From assembly GCA_022432975.1 (NCBI GenBank), contig CM039503.1, positions 55,947,892 to 56,011,891 of the forward strand: a DNA stretch of 64,000 nucleotides, written 5' to 3'. The notes under the pieces are model-generated. The model was not told the origin of the DNA. It made no database searches and saw nothing but the letters and a program-made list of their open reading frames with translations. The position numbers and the translations under genes are program-made. Positions 24,005 to 34,929 of this stretch are shown here, piece after piece (position 1 is the stretch's first letter; every line of letters starts with the position of its first letter). This DNA comes from Begonia masoniana (taxonomy: Eukaryota; Streptophyta; Magnoliopsida; Cucurbitales; Begoniaceae).

Positions 24005-25261
24005 TTATGTATTTTCCATTAGGTCAAATTGCTTGGTTCAGGGCAACTTTGTAAGATATCCAACTATTAACAATCAACCTATGGTTCATTAGCTTTTCCA
24101 TTTAAAGTAATATAATATTTCAAATGACCTTATTGAATTTCCAATCACAATGTCCTAATCCAATAACTTGATGTACCACACTGCTCACTTACAACTTAAC
24201 TTGGGATTGCTTTTAGAGTATTTATATGTAATGATTTTATAATTTTAAGCGTTCGTGGGATTGTTGCGTAACTTTGTTGATAACAGCAAACCAAAACATG
24301 ACATTTTCAAAATGAATTGAAGTAATACAACAATTATAAGATCAAGTGTAAAAAAAATAGATTTAATTACAGTGTTGGGCACAATCAAGTTTGATTTTTT
24401 CAACTTGTTTAGTGAATAAAAATTTCCTCTTGACATTTCATTTTCCACGTTCAACAACAATCAGGAAATGCTGTTCGAGGAAATAAATCTACAACGCTAT
24501 CGTGCAAAATATCAAGTACAGCTGAAGAAGATGAACTCCAATTGAAGTTGGAAGTACAAGAAATGACCATGGAGTCGTAAAAATGGAGTTGCAGTTCCAG
24601 GTGGAAAATTATGACAAACTTTCCAGACCTTTTGAAGCACTGGAGAAAGGGGTCTTGGATTTAATTCTTTTCCTCAACTTTGAATTTGTTTTTCTCTCTG
24701 GCACTTTCAGACCTTCAATCCATCTTCGGATAAATAAACAAGAAAAATAATCAGAGCAACTAAAACAATTAAGAATTTGAGTAACTATAACAACCATGCC
24801 TCAGTTAAATCCATTAAAATCGTATGAATGTAGCTTCACCAAGTAGGTTCTTCCTGCAAAACAGGAGCTTGGCTCCACCACATCTCAGACAATATGGAAA
24901 TATCCTCATCGTCATGTCAACTTACCAATTTAATATTAGCACAAATAGTATGTTAACCAATAAACAAATGAAGGCTCAGATATAAGCAGCTCTATCAGTC
25001 ATGATATATCAGAAGCAGAACTGGCATTTAAAGCTGTATATTTAATCGTCACAGCCAACATCGGTACAAGAGATGAGAAAAATCAGACTAGTGAGAAAAA
25101 CAAATCTCCACTTTCAATATTAGTAGATCAAAAGAGTTTATCGGTCTATAAAGAAAAGGTAATCAATTCCCAGCGTAAAAAAAAAAAACAGGAAAAGCAA
25201 TTGCATCAAAAGAAAAGGATGTAGCCGTTCATTTGACACAGATGAACCTTGGAAGAGAAGG
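24005..25261. other. Gene-free AT-rich stretch
   Basis: No gene, RNA or clear repeat is recognised. A short stretch at about 24475-24700 has glutamate/lysine-rich codons but is broken by stops and matches nothing I know. Confidence 0.4.
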
Positions 25262-25600
25262 TTAAACTGCAACACTGAGCGGCAACTTTATAGCGCGAGC
25301 AATGGGGCATTCACCGTCATAGAAAATTTCAGAGATGCCCGGGGTGCATCGCGCAGAAACATCAATAAGAGAAACGATCTGATGACAAAAAAACATCAAA
25401 CAGCGCGGTTGCACGTATAGGATCTCCATGAAACTACGAGGGCAAGAACTTGAACCATTTGAGAGCCGCGAGAGATATGAAAGAGTGGCATCAGCGTTGT
25501 TTATATAAGCTCTGTAAAACCCTAGGAACCCTAAGTAAGGGAGACGAAGACCATCTACGGCCCAGCCCAAGTTCGTAGTAATCAAGGTTTTTAAAAATGA
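25262..25600 (-). other. Unidentified transcription unit with ribosomal-gene-type promoter motifs
   Basis: Read leftwards, the segment has a site II motif (TGGGCTGGGCC, 25559-25569), a telo-box (CTAGGGTTT, 25517-25525) and a TATA box (TTATATAA, 25501-25508) in the order found in plant ribosomal-protein and snoRNA genes. Downstream there is a long open frame without a plausible start, and a 31-codon ORF beginning with ATG at 25491 (MPLFHISRGSQM...). Neither matches a family I know, and I could not fold the downstream part into a convincing C/D or H/ACA snoRNA. Part of it (25370-25600) is copied at 29768-29985. Confidence 0.4.
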
Positions 25601-25794
25601 TTTTTAATTATATATTATCAATTTTTATTAGTAAATAAAATACTAAATTACCAATTTTATAAAAATGTCATTAAAAAATATTAATTTGAAGAATAATTTT
25701 CACTCACCAAGTCGTGACAATTGCGTGTCACTCATTAATTATTAATTATATAATTACACCAATCAATATTTATCACGTTAGAACATAACATTAT

Positions 25795-26023
25795 TGTGAC
25801 AGTCCGCCATGTGAAGACAAAAAAAATCTAGTGGGAGCGAATTCATACCAGTAGGGTGCACAATCTCACATTACTTGAGAGAGTGAAAAATGCATGATTT
25901 ATAAATAGAGTTCCCCTTCTTACTTAGTACAACGCGTTTTGAGGTTGACCCCAAAAACAAATCTGTACAAGTTCTGATCCAAAACAGATAATATTGATAC
26001 TGAGAGGACATAGAGACGTTACA
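25795..26023 (-). repeat. Small solo LTR (TRIM-like), unit 1 copy
   Basis: A 229-bp TG...CA unit in minus orientation, homologous to 9276-9498 and 9571-9781 and to its duplicate at 30229-30456. Flanks are ATTAT on the left and ATTAC on the right, one mismatch from a 5-bp target duplication. It inserted before the segment was duplicated, because both units carry it at the same place. Confidence 0.75.
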
Positions 26024-26136
26024 ATTACAGAGTCTAATTAGAGAATAAACGTAGTATTGTTTCTAATTTAAACCTTGGAACAAAATTTTGATTCTTCAAT
26101 CTCAAATTATCAAAAATTTAGATTCTTCTTTTAAGT

Positions 26137-27755
26137 TCATACAATCATCCATGTCAAGTGTCCGTAACCTGCCGACTTGGCAGCAACATGGATTCCGATG
26201 GCTAAAGCTGTGGCCAACAGCGGCAATGGAGGCCTCGGACTGGTCACTTCTTCTTCTTCCTCCTTCCCCTTTGATACTTTCTTCCAGCGGTGAGAAATAG
26301 CCAGACCCAAGTATGAAATTATCACCAAAACTCTAACCCATGGTTCACCAATGCCAGCCATTAAAGCAGCAACAGGCATCGCAGAAGACACGTTGTCTCT
26401 CTTTTTAACAAATCGCGAGAAACTATAAACTCCGAACAATATTGTCCAAAACACCGGCTCGGAAATGTAGCCCTTCACGGCTGCATACCCAATTAAGCTG
26501 CATATTGTCATCGTATATGGTTGATCGTTAACTGCATTCGGAACTGAAGCATCTGCAACGGCAAGAACAGCCGAAGCTAACAGAATAATAGTTGTTAGAT
26601 CTTGAACTGGAGCATATGCCACTATGCTCGAGTAGAAAGATCGAACGGTGTATAATGCAGTTTCGATGGCTCTAATCACGGATGTGATAGGGTCGCCGAT
26701 GAAATGAAACAGGACGGCTAATACGAGTTTTGAAAGATATCCCACAAACCGAATTATGGTAAATACTCCCTTTCTCCAATTAGATAACTCGAACAACACA
26801 GCTCTCCAAGTATAAAGGAGAAACACCATGGCTGCATATGAAGAAAAGTTTAGACAACAGCATATCATTTCTCATATCGAGCAATCTCGGAGAGGCTGCT
26901 GCTCCAGGCAATAAGCGACAAGCCTCGAAGCAAGAGATCGGAGTTGATCGATTGGAGATATAATTCAAAACAGAAAACGACAGTAACCTTAGATTTCATA
27001 CATTCATACCAAACACAAACTACAATCTATGAAATTGCTTGACTGATAAAATGATCCAGGCAATGAGTATTTATAAGTTTCAACAATCAATCAGCTATTA
27101 CATTCAACTTATGTTGTTAAGTGGGTTCATTAAGTTTTTAAGTATGCTTCACTTGGACTGATTAATCATGAAACAGAACTCAACTTGTTGGAAGAAACCT
27201 GAAGTTTTTATCATCTGCCTAGACGCAACTTCGCCAAGATCTGATGATTAAATACTAACTAAGAAAGTTAAGATCAGTCGATGAAAATCAAAGAGTTATT
27301 TTGATCATTTCATGAAAACCTCAGAATAGAATGAGCTAATTTTCTTTCAAGTCTCTTCATTTTCTCGCAAAACAAACAGAAAACCAAAAGTGAAATGAAT
27401 GAACTGACCGACAAACCAAGGCCATCTCACAGGCGGGTCTGGAGCTTCCTTCGTTAAGTATCTGAACCGGTCGGGCATGGTACTCTCCCCCCTTCTATCA
27501 ATCTCAACTTCATCGACGCCATTACCAGCCCTGACAGAGGAATACTCCGACTTCCGCGAAAACCAAGAAATTTCCCGGGAAAGTCCTGGAAAAATACTGG
27601 TACATTTTCGACCCAAAGGCTGGATTTTGTCAACAGAGGAAGGAATTAGATTTTGAGGTCGAAAGCTGTGACGAGAAAAAAAAACTAGTTTTGGGGAGAG
27701 GAAGTTGAAGAGATGGTTTCCGGGAGTAAATTTGGGGAGATAAAATCATCGCCAT
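26137..27755 (-). pseudogene. Plastid membrane protein gene, unit 1 copy, frameshifted
   Basis: Same two-exon gene as 30569-32223: exon 1 27755-27409, exon 2 26831-26137 (231 codons with stop). Exon 1 begins MAMILSPQIYSRKPS as in the intact copy, but has nine A where the other has eight (complement near 27675-27683), so the frame fails inside the transit peptide and stops at about 27630. There is also a 9-bp in-frame deletion. The rest of exon 1 and all of exon 2 remain open in the correct frame, and exon 2 differs from the intact copy at only five residues near the C-terminus. A homopolymer sequencing error is possible. Translation from a downstream Met would lack the transit peptide. Confidence 0.75.
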
Positions 27756-28360
27756 ATGAACAATTACAGAGACTCTACAACCATGACCAGCACAAGAAGC
27801 ACGGTGGGGCGGGTGGGTGGGGTTGTTCGACAAGATTGAGATGGAGCAAGACGGCTTAAACAGGGCAGTAATGGGTAACGGATCCGGGTCACTAAAACAC
27901 ACCAGTGTTACACATCCAGCACAAAATTGCTCATTTTATCGCTTCTGAAGTAATTTTGTTAGAATCCGATGACGCCGAATTTTAGAATTCTATTGAAAAG
28001 ATCCACGACGTGTGCTCGTCAGCCCTACCCAACAAAAACGAATTCAAAATCTTGAATGACGACAATCTCCACATCGTTCGATGCGATTAACCAATTTTCA
28101 AATCATCAAATCTTTCTCTTCTGATAATCGCTAGTCTCTTGGCTTGCCATATCAAATATGTTCTTCAAATTCTTTGCATTTCCACTATCATTATCTTATC
28201 ATAATAAAATATCGAATCTCGACCAAAATGAAAGATCTACTTTTGAGCAAAAACCCATTTATACCCGAACAAGTGAAAACTGTATATCGTTGGATCGAAA
28301 AGGTTTGACTTGAGTAGTTTTTGAGCTTTTTGTACAACAATTTCATGGAAAATTGCTCAT
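27756..28360. other. Spacer between the two genes of unit 1
   Basis: Corresponds to 32224-32926 of unit 2. It should contain the promoter of the plastid-protein gene and the 3' end of the PPR gene, both read leftwards. A G-rich insertion (about 27800-27828, GGGGCGGGTGGGTGGGG) is absent from unit 2. No gene is seen. Confidence 0.5.
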
Positions 28361-29647
28361 TTAATCAATGGATACACTCCAACTACTACCAGGCGTTGCC
28401 TTCACTTTGCTCTCTATCATTTCCCTTCTAACACTCTCAGCCTCCTCGTATCTTCCCACACTTGCATAAATTTTAGCCAACAGAACATAATTAGCAGCAT
28501 TCTCTGGCTCTATCTCAAACAAAGCTTTCGCCGACACTTCTCCGAGTCCCACATCTCCATACGTTCTACAAGCCCCCAGCAAAGCCCGCCACGCCTTGGC
28601 CGTCACCTTCGCGGGCATTTCTTGAATAAATTTATACGCCTCCTTTAGCCTCCCGGCTCTGCTCAAAACGTCCACCATACACGAGTAGTGGTCGCTATTT
28701 GCCTTCACACTGTATTCCTGCTCCAAACGCGTGAAATACGTCAATGCTTCGTCCGCTTGCTCGACATGGCAGTACGCTTTTAGGAATTCGACAATTGCAA
28801 TTAAAGTGGGATCAATCTTTTCGGTTTCCATTTGGTGAAATAGATGGAGGGCTGTTTTGGCTTCTCCGTGAAGAGCGTATGCTGAGATTAGACTACTCCA
28901 TGAGATAACATCTCGTTGTTTTATCCGGTGGAAGACGGAATGGGTGTATTCGAGGCTTCCGCATCTGCCGTAGGCCACGACCAGTCCAGTGCTCAGTTGG
29001 GGATGAGTGTCATGATCGTTTCGAACTGCATACCCGTGGATTTCTTTGATCAAATTCAGAGCTGCAATGCCTACACAAGCGGGTAAGAGAGCCAGAAGCG
29101 TAATCAGATTGGCCTTCGCCCCGACTTCTTTCATTTTTCGATAGAACGCAATTGCCTTGGACCCGTCATCGGAGCTTGCCAACTCCAATATTATCGAATT
29201 GAACGATGCCTCGTTAGGAGCCACGTCCATGCTTTCGAACAATCTCAAAGCATCGGGTAAACGGTTAGAACAAGCATAAATCGATATCATTGAATTCCAC
29301 ACTACAACATTTCTCTGAGGAATTTCGTCGAACAGCTTCCGTGCCAACAAAATGGACACGCATTTGCCGTACATAACGACGAGAGCGCCAGCGACAAAAG
29401 GGCTAGATATAAAAGATGATTTCGTAGAATGGGCATGGATGGAAGAGCCAAGTTGTGGTCTGTTAATCGCAGAGCAAGATTTGAGAGCGAGAGAGAAGAC
29501 ACGAGGAAAGAGAGGAGGGAGAGCAAATGAGGACTGCATACAGTGGAAAAGAATAAGAGCATCGTCGTGATGGCCATGGCGTACATGGGAGGATAACTGC
29601 TTTGTGAGAGTGAGCAAACGATTGAAGATCGGAGAGTAGAAACCCAT
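28361..29647 (-). CDS. PLS-class, E-subgroup pentatricopeptide repeat protein (intact copy)
   Basis: A 428-residue intronless PPR protein, starting at the ATG of MGFYSPIF. PPR proteins bind organellar RNA; E-subgroup members usually specify C-to-U editing sites in mitochondria or plastids. Repeats are visible as ARKLFDEIPQRNVVVWNSMI, PDALRLFESMD, DVISWSSLISAYALHGEAK and similar units, followed by an E domain (KAWRALLGACRTYGDVG ... ATPGSSWS). No DYW domain follows. It resembles Arabidopsis At1g03510 as I remember it. One segment (IDPTLIAIVEFLKAYCHVEQ) is unusually diverged from the canonical PDEITFL...LKACSHVGLADEA still visible in the dead duplicate. Its upstream region was replaced by the duplication junction. 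Confidence 0.88.
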   Translation of the reverse strand: MGFYSPIFNRLLTLTKQLSSHVRHGHHDDALILFHCMQSSFALPPLFPRVFSLALKSCSAINRPQLGSSIHAHSTKSSFISSPFVAGALVVMYGKCVSILLARKLFDEIPQRNVVVWNSMISIYACSNRLPDALRLFESMDVAPNEASFNSIILELASSDDGSKAIAFYRKMKEVGAKANLITLLALLPACVGIAALNLIKEIHGYAVRNDHDTHPQLSTGLVVAYGRCGSLEYTHSVFHRIKQRDVISWSSLISAYALHGEAKTALHLFHQMETEKIDPTLIAIVEFLKAYCHVEQADEALTYFTRLEQEYSVKANSDHYSCMVDVLSRAGRLKEAYKFIQEMPAKVTAKAWRALLGACRTYGDVGLGEVSAKALFEIEPENAANYVLLAKIYASVGRYEEAESVRREMIESKVKATPGSSWSVSID

Positions 29648-29767
29648 TTGCACTTGCGAGGTAGCAATCAAATTTCTCGTCTATTTTAGCGGCTCATTTC
29701 GAAGCTCAGAAGAGACGTAGCTTCATTGCCAGTTCTAAAATTCCTCAAATCCCATCAATAAAATAAA

Positions 29768-29985
29768 CGATCTGAAGTCAAAAAGACATCAAACAGCGCG
29801 GTTGCACGGATAGGACCTCCATGAAACTACGAAGTCAAGAACTTGACCCATTTGAGAGCCGCGAGAGATATGAAAGGGTGCCATCAGCCCTCAGCGTCGT
29901 TTATACAGGCTCTGTAAAACCCTAGAAACCTAAGTAGGGGACGACGAATACCATCTACGGCCCAGCCCAAGTTTGTTTTAATCAA
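29768..29985 (-). promoter_or_regulatory. Copied promoter segment now upstream of the intact PPR gene
   Basis: A copy of 25370-25600 that begins unit 2 and ends about 120 bp before the PPR start codon. It keeps site II (29959-29969), telo-box (29917-29925) and a weakened TATA (GTATAAAC, about 29900-29907), all facing the PPR gene. A 31-codon ORF (ATG at 29884, stop 29789-29791) would lie in the new leader. The other PPR copy has unrelated sequence here. Confidence 0.6.
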
Positions 29986-30111
29986 GGTTTTTAAAAATGA
30001 TTTTTAATTATATATTATCAATTTTTATCATAAAATAAAATACTAATAAAAATGTCATTAAAAAATATTAATTTTAAGAATAATTTTCACTCACCGAGAC
30101 TTGACAAGTCA

Positions 30112-30217
30112 CTCATTAATTATTCATTATATAGTTATATCAATCAATATTTATCACGTCATATCTCATTAATTATTCATTATATAGTTATATCAATCAA
30201 TATTTATCACGTCATAT
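30112..30217. repeat. Perfect 53-bp tandem duplication
   Basis: The segment CTCATTAATTATTCATTATA ... GTCATAT occurs twice in a row (30112-30164 and 30165-30217) with no difference seen. Unit 1 has one copy at the equivalent place (about 25731-25785), so it arose after the large duplication. Confidence 0.9.
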
Positions 30218-30228
30218 CGTAATATTAT

Positions 30229-30456
30229 TGTGACAACTCGTTATATAAAGACAATGAAAGTTCAGTAAGACCCAGCCCATATTAGTGGGGGTGCACAATT
30301 GCACATGATTGAAAGAGTGAAAAATACATGATTTATATATAGAATTTTTCTTCCTACCTAGTACAACGCGTTTTGAAGCTGACCCCAAAAATAAATATGT
30401 GCAGACCCTGACGCAAAGCGAATAATATTATACTAAGAGAACATGGATACGTTACA
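30229..30456 (-). repeat. Small solo LTR (TRIM-like), unit 2 copy, perfect target duplication
   Basis: A 228-bp unit, minus orientation, with ends TGTGACA ... GTTACA as read on the plus strand. It is flanked by ATTAT on both sides (30224-30228 and 30457-30461), a perfect 5-bp target duplication, which supports retroviral-type integration for the whole family. Confidence 0.8.
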
Positions 30457-30568
30457 ATTATATATTCTGATCAGAGAATAAACATAGCATTGTTTCTAAT
30501 TTAAACCTTGGAACAAAATCTCGATTCTTCAATCTCAAATTATCAAAAATTTAGATTCTTTTTTAAGT

Positions 30569-32223
30569 TCATACAATCATCCACGTCAAGTGTCGGTACC
30601 CTGCCGACTTGGCAGCAACATGGATTCCGATGGCTAAAGCTGCGGCCAACAGCGGCAATGGAGGCCTCGGATAGGTCACTTCTTCTTCTTCCTCCTTCCC
30701 CTGTGATGCTTTCTTCCAGCGGTGAGAAATAGCCAGACCCAAGTATGAAATTATCACCAAAACTCTAACCCATGGTTCACCAATGCCAGCCATTAAAGCA
30801 GCAACAGGCATCGCAGAAGACACGTTGTCTCTCTTTTTAACAAATCGCGAGAAACTATAAACTCCGAACAATATTGTCCAAAACACCGGCTCGGAAATGT
30901 AGCCCTTCACGGCTGCATACCCAATTAAGCTGCATATTGTCATCGTATATGGTTGATCGTTAACTGCATTCGGAACTGAAGCATCTGCAACGGCAAGAAC
31001 AGCCGAAGCTAACAGAATAATAGTTGTTAGATCTTGAACTGGAGCATATGCCACTATGCTCGAGTAGAAAGATCGAACGGTGTATAATGCAGTTTCGATG
31101 GCTCTAATCACGGATGTGATAGGGTCGCCGATGAAATGAAACAGGACGGCTAATACGAGTTTTGAAAGATATCCCACAAACCGAATTATGGTAAATACTC
31201 CCTTTCTCCAATTAGATAACTCGAACAATACAGCTCTCCAAGTATAGAGGAGAAACACCATGGCTGCATATGAAGAAAAGTTTAGACAACAGCATATCAT
31301 TTCTCATATCGAGCAATCTCGGAGAGGTTGCTGCTCCAGGCATTAAGCGACAAGCCTCGTAGCAAGAGATCGGAGTTGATCGATCGGAGATATAATTCAA
31401 AACAGAAGACGACAGTGACCTTAGATTTCAGACATTCATACCAAACACAAACTACAATCTATGAAATTGTTTGACTGATAAAATGATCCAGGCAATGAGT
31501 ATTTATAAGTTTCAACAATCAATCAGCTATTACCTTCAACTAATGTTAAGTGGGTTCATGAAGTTTTTAAGTATGGTTCACTTGGACTGATTAATCATGA
31601 AACAGAACTCAACTTGTTGGAAGAAACCAGTTTCAACGACAGTTTTTTACTTCCTACCCTGAAGTTTTTATCATCTGCCTTGATGCAACTTCGCCAAGAT
31701 CTGACGATTAAATACTAACTAAGAAAGTTAAGATCAGTCGATGAAAATCAAAGAGTTATTTTGATCATTTCATGAAAACCTCAGAATAGAATGAGCTAAT
31801 TTTCTTTCAAGTCTCTTCATTTTCTCGCAAAACAAACAGAAAACCAAAAGTGAAATGAATGAACTTACCGACAAACCAAGGCCATCTCACAGGCGGGTCT
31901 GGAGCTTCCTTCGTTAAGTATCTGAACCGGTCGGGCATAGTACTCTCCCCCCTTCTATCAATCTCAACTTCATCGACGCCATTAGCAGCCCTGACAGAGG
32001 AAGACTCCGACTTCCGAGAAAACCAAGAAATTTCCCGGGAAAGTCCTGGAAAAATACTGGTACATTTTCGACCCAAAGGCCGGATTTTGTCAACAGATGA
32101 AGGAAATGAAATAGTTTGATTTTGAGGTCGAAAGCTGTGACGAGAAAAAAAACTAGTTTTGGGGAGAGGAAGTTGAAGGGATGGTTTCCGGGAGTAAATT
32201 TGGGGAGATAAAATCATCGCCAT
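30569..32223 (-). CDS. Plastid-targeted multi-pass membrane protein (EMB1923-like), intact copy
   Basis: Two exons, 32223-31869 and 31263-30569, give 349 residues in an unbroken frame. The first ~60 residues are Ser/Pro/Lys-rich and acid-poor, like a plastid transit peptide. A conserved soluble segment (MPDRFRYLTKEAPDPPVRWPWF) leads into several hydrophobic segments across exon 2, and the tail carries a KEEEEEV stretch and ends LTWMIV. It resembles plant proteins I associate with EMB1923 (embryo-defective); that name is from memory and unverified, and the function is unknown to me. The duplicate in unit 1 is frameshifted, so this is probably the working copy. Confidence 0.75.
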
Positions 32224-32926
32224 ATGAACAATTACAGAGCTCTACAACCATGACCAGGGTTGGTTTCGACAAGATTGAGATGGAGCAAGACGGCTTAAAC
32301 AGGGCAGTAATGGGTAATGGATCCGGGTCACTAAAACCCACCAGTGACATCCAGCACAAAATTGCTTATTTCATTGCTTCTAAAGTAATTTTGTTAGAAT
32401 TCGGTGACACCGAAATCTAACCATCTCTGCCTTGACATGAATTTTATGAAGAAGATCTACAACAAGTGCTCGTCAGCCCGATCCAATAAAAACGAATTCG
32501 AAACCTGGAATTATGACAATCTCCTTCTCGAAACGAATTCTGATGCGATGAATCAATTTCAAATCATCAAGTCTTCTTCTTCCACATATGCTAACTCAAC
32601 AATTGATATTGATCAGGTTTAAAAATATTTAAACGACGATGATCACATCTTATAATTCCACGAAGCATTATCCAAGACTGAGCAAGCATATTTAGTCTAT
32701 TGGCTTGCCATATCAAATATGCTCTTCAAATTCTTTGTAATTCCACTATCATTATTCTACCATAATGAAATATCGAATCTCGACTAAAACCGGAAGATCT
32801 ACTTTTGAGCGAAAACCCATTTATACCCGAACAAGCGAAAATTGTATATCATTGGACCGAAAAGGGTTGACTCGATTAGTTTTTGAGTTTTATTTTTTAA
32901 TAGCAATTTCATGGAAAATTGCTCAT
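32224..32926. other. Spacer between the two genes of unit 2
   Basis: Equivalent of 27756-28360. It should hold the promoter of the plastid-protein gene and the 3' flank of the PPR copy. Short open frames on the plus strand (for example 32404-32622) have no recognisable product. Confidence 0.45.
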
Positions 32927-34213
32927 TTAATCAATGGATACACTCCAACTACTACCAGGCGCTGCCTTTACTTTGCTCTCTATCATTGCCCTTCTAACAC
33001 TCTCAGCCTCCTCGTATCTCCCCACGCTTGCATAAATTTTAGCCAACAGAACATAATTAGCAGCATTGTCTGGCTCTATCTCAAACAAAGCTTTCGCCGA
33101 CACTTCTCCGAGTCCCACATCTCCATACGTTCTACAAGCCCCCAGCAAAGCCCCCCACGCCTTGGCCGTCACCTTCACGGGCATTTCTCGAATAAATTTA
33201 TACGCCTCCTCTAGCCTCCCGGCTCTGCTTAAAACGTCCACCATACACGAGTAGTGGTCGCTATTTGCCTTCACATTGTATTCCTTCTCCATAGCGCGTG
33301 AAATACGTCAATGCTTCGTCCGCTAGCCCGACATGGCTGCACGCTTTTAGGACTCGAGAAATGTAATTTCGTCGGGTTGAATATTTTCGGTTTCCATTTG
33401 GTGGAATAGATGGAGGGCTGTTTTGGCTTCTCCGTGAAGAGCGTATGCTGAGATTAGACTACTCCATGAGATAACATCTCGTTGTTTTATCCGGTGGAAG
33501 ACGGAATGGGCGTTTTCGAGGCTTCCGCATCGGCCGTAGGCCTCGACCAGTCCAGTGCTCAGTTGGGGATGAGTGTCGAGATCGTATCGAACTGCATACC
33601 CGTGGATTTCTTTGATCAAATTCAGAGCTGCAATGCCTACACAAGCGGGTAAGAGAGCCAGAAGCGTAATCAGATTGGCCTTCGCCCCGACTTCTTTCAT
33701 TTTTCGATAGAACGCAATTGCCTTGGACCCGTCATCGGAGCTTGCCAACTCCGATATTATCGAATTGAACGATGCCTCGTTAGGAGCCACGTCCATGCTT
33801 TCGAACAATCTCAAAGCATCGGGTAAACGGTTAGAACGAGCATAAATCGATATCATTGAATTCCACACTACAACATTTCTCTGAGGAATTTCGTCGAACA
33901 GCTTCCGTGCCAACAAAATGGACACGCATTTGCCGTACAAATCGACGAGAGCGCTAGCGACAAAAGGGCTCGAAATAAAAGATGATTTCGTAGAATGGGC
34001 ATGGATGGAAGAGCCAAGTTGTGGTCTGTTAATCGCAGAGCAAGATTTGAGAACGAGAGAGAAGACATGAGGATCGAGAGGAGGGAGAGCAAGTGAGGCC
34101 TGCATACAGCGGAAAAGATTAAGAGCTTCGTCGTGATGGCCATGGCTTACATGGGAGGATAACTGCTTTGTGAGAGTGAGCAAACGAATGAAGTTCGAAG
34201 AGTAGAAACCCAT
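32927..34213 (-). pseudogene. PPR-E gene, unit 2 copy, frameshifted
   Basis: Duplicate of 28361-29647 starting at ATG 34213. The frame ends early at TAA 33347-33349, after ...PDEITFLES. One G is missing just before this (around 33351-33356, where family members read FLGVLKACSH), and a base is gained about 60 nt later (around 33288-33296), restoring the original frame for the rest of the E domain down to WSVSID. The net effect is a truncated protein lacking the last repeat and E domain. Before the break the copy is closer to the canonical motif than the intact duplicate. Sequence error cannot be excluded, but two separate indels make decay more likely. Confidence 0.8.
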
Positions 34214-34666
34214 TTGCACTTGCGAGGTAGCAATCAAATCTCTCGTCCATTTTAGCGGCTCATTTCGAATCTCAGAGGAGACGTAGCTTCATTGCCAGAT
34301 CCAAAATTCCTCAAATCCCATCACTTTCTTAGTTTGACTGTAATACATACATATAAATCGAACAAAAAACGTTAATTTACGTACCAGTAGCGTAAAGTTT
34401 GCATCTTTAATCTAGAATCATGATGCAAGCACGTTAATTAAGATTAATTTTAAATTAATTTAATTAAAATTTGCTTCAATGCGTGCGTACTGGCAAAGGA
34501 CAGGTCATGTGTTCCTCCCAATACTTGGAGAACAGACAACCCAACTTGCCTGTTATTTTGCAAACAAATTCCATCGAAAAGATTAAGATTTTAGTAACAT
34601 CTTGATTACCCTTGTGCTAATTACAACGCCGACGCGAAGAAAGTTCGAAGATTTTAGTATAAGAGG

Positions 34667-34831
34667 ATGGCATCAGCTTCCGCTCGTAAATGCTGGAAAA
34701 TCGAGGTTTCCTCTTGATCGTCGTTCGTCGGTGTGCTTCGCTCGTTCGGTTTATCACAGATCTCAGCCCTACTTTGCAATCTTTTTAAGATACGCATGGT
34801 TTTCAAGCGGTGGAATTGCAGTTCCGATTGA
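34667..34831 (+). promoter_or_regulatory. Two short upstream ORFs before GAUT10
   Basis: ATG 34667 opens 16 codons before TGA 34715-34717; ATG 34796 opens 11 codons before TGA 34829-34831. Both precede the GAUT10 start at 34930. They would act as uORFs only if transcription begins upstream of 34667, which the sequence does not show. Confidence 0.35.
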
Positions 34832-34929
34832 GAAGTTCTCTTTTTCCGATAATAATTCTGGGGAAAGCAGTTCGTGGGAAGAAGCTGAAGGGGGTAGTGA
34901 GGATTGCGATTGATTTGATAAAGAAGAGG

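Larger units (their letters stand above)
25370..29767. repeat. Tandem duplication, unit 1 (about 4.4 kb)
   Basis: Unit 1 runs from AACGATCTGATGAC to TCAAATCCCATCAATAAAAT and aligns along its length with unit 2 at 29768-34322. It holds the copied promoter-like segment, a small LTR, the frameshifted plastid-protein gene and the intact PPR gene. Coding parts are nearly identical; non-coding parts carry many substitutions and small indels. Confidence 0.9.
29768..34322. repeat. Tandem duplication, unit 2 (about 4.55 kb)
   Basis: Direct repeat of 25370-29767, starting immediately after it. The end of homology is at TCAAATCCCATCA (34310-34322), where unit 2 meets unique DNA leading to GAUT10. It carries the intact plastid-protein gene and the broken PPR gene. 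Unit 2 differs by a 53-bp internal duplication (30112-30217) and a 31-bp insertion near 31628. Confidence 0.9.

Noticed and set aside
25440..25500. tRNA-like B box GGTTCAAGTTC
   Set aside because: No cloverleaf, acceptor stem or A box fits around it.
25800..25870. 5S rRNA-like sequence in the small LTR (Cassandra-type TRIM)
   Set aside because: Only a short match (CATACCAG and nearby bases) was seen; not enough to call a 5S-derived element.
34810..34929. N-terminal extension of GAUT10
   Set aside because: The frame is open but begins with GTG and has no ATG; GAUT10 proteins start at the MRRR methionine (34930).
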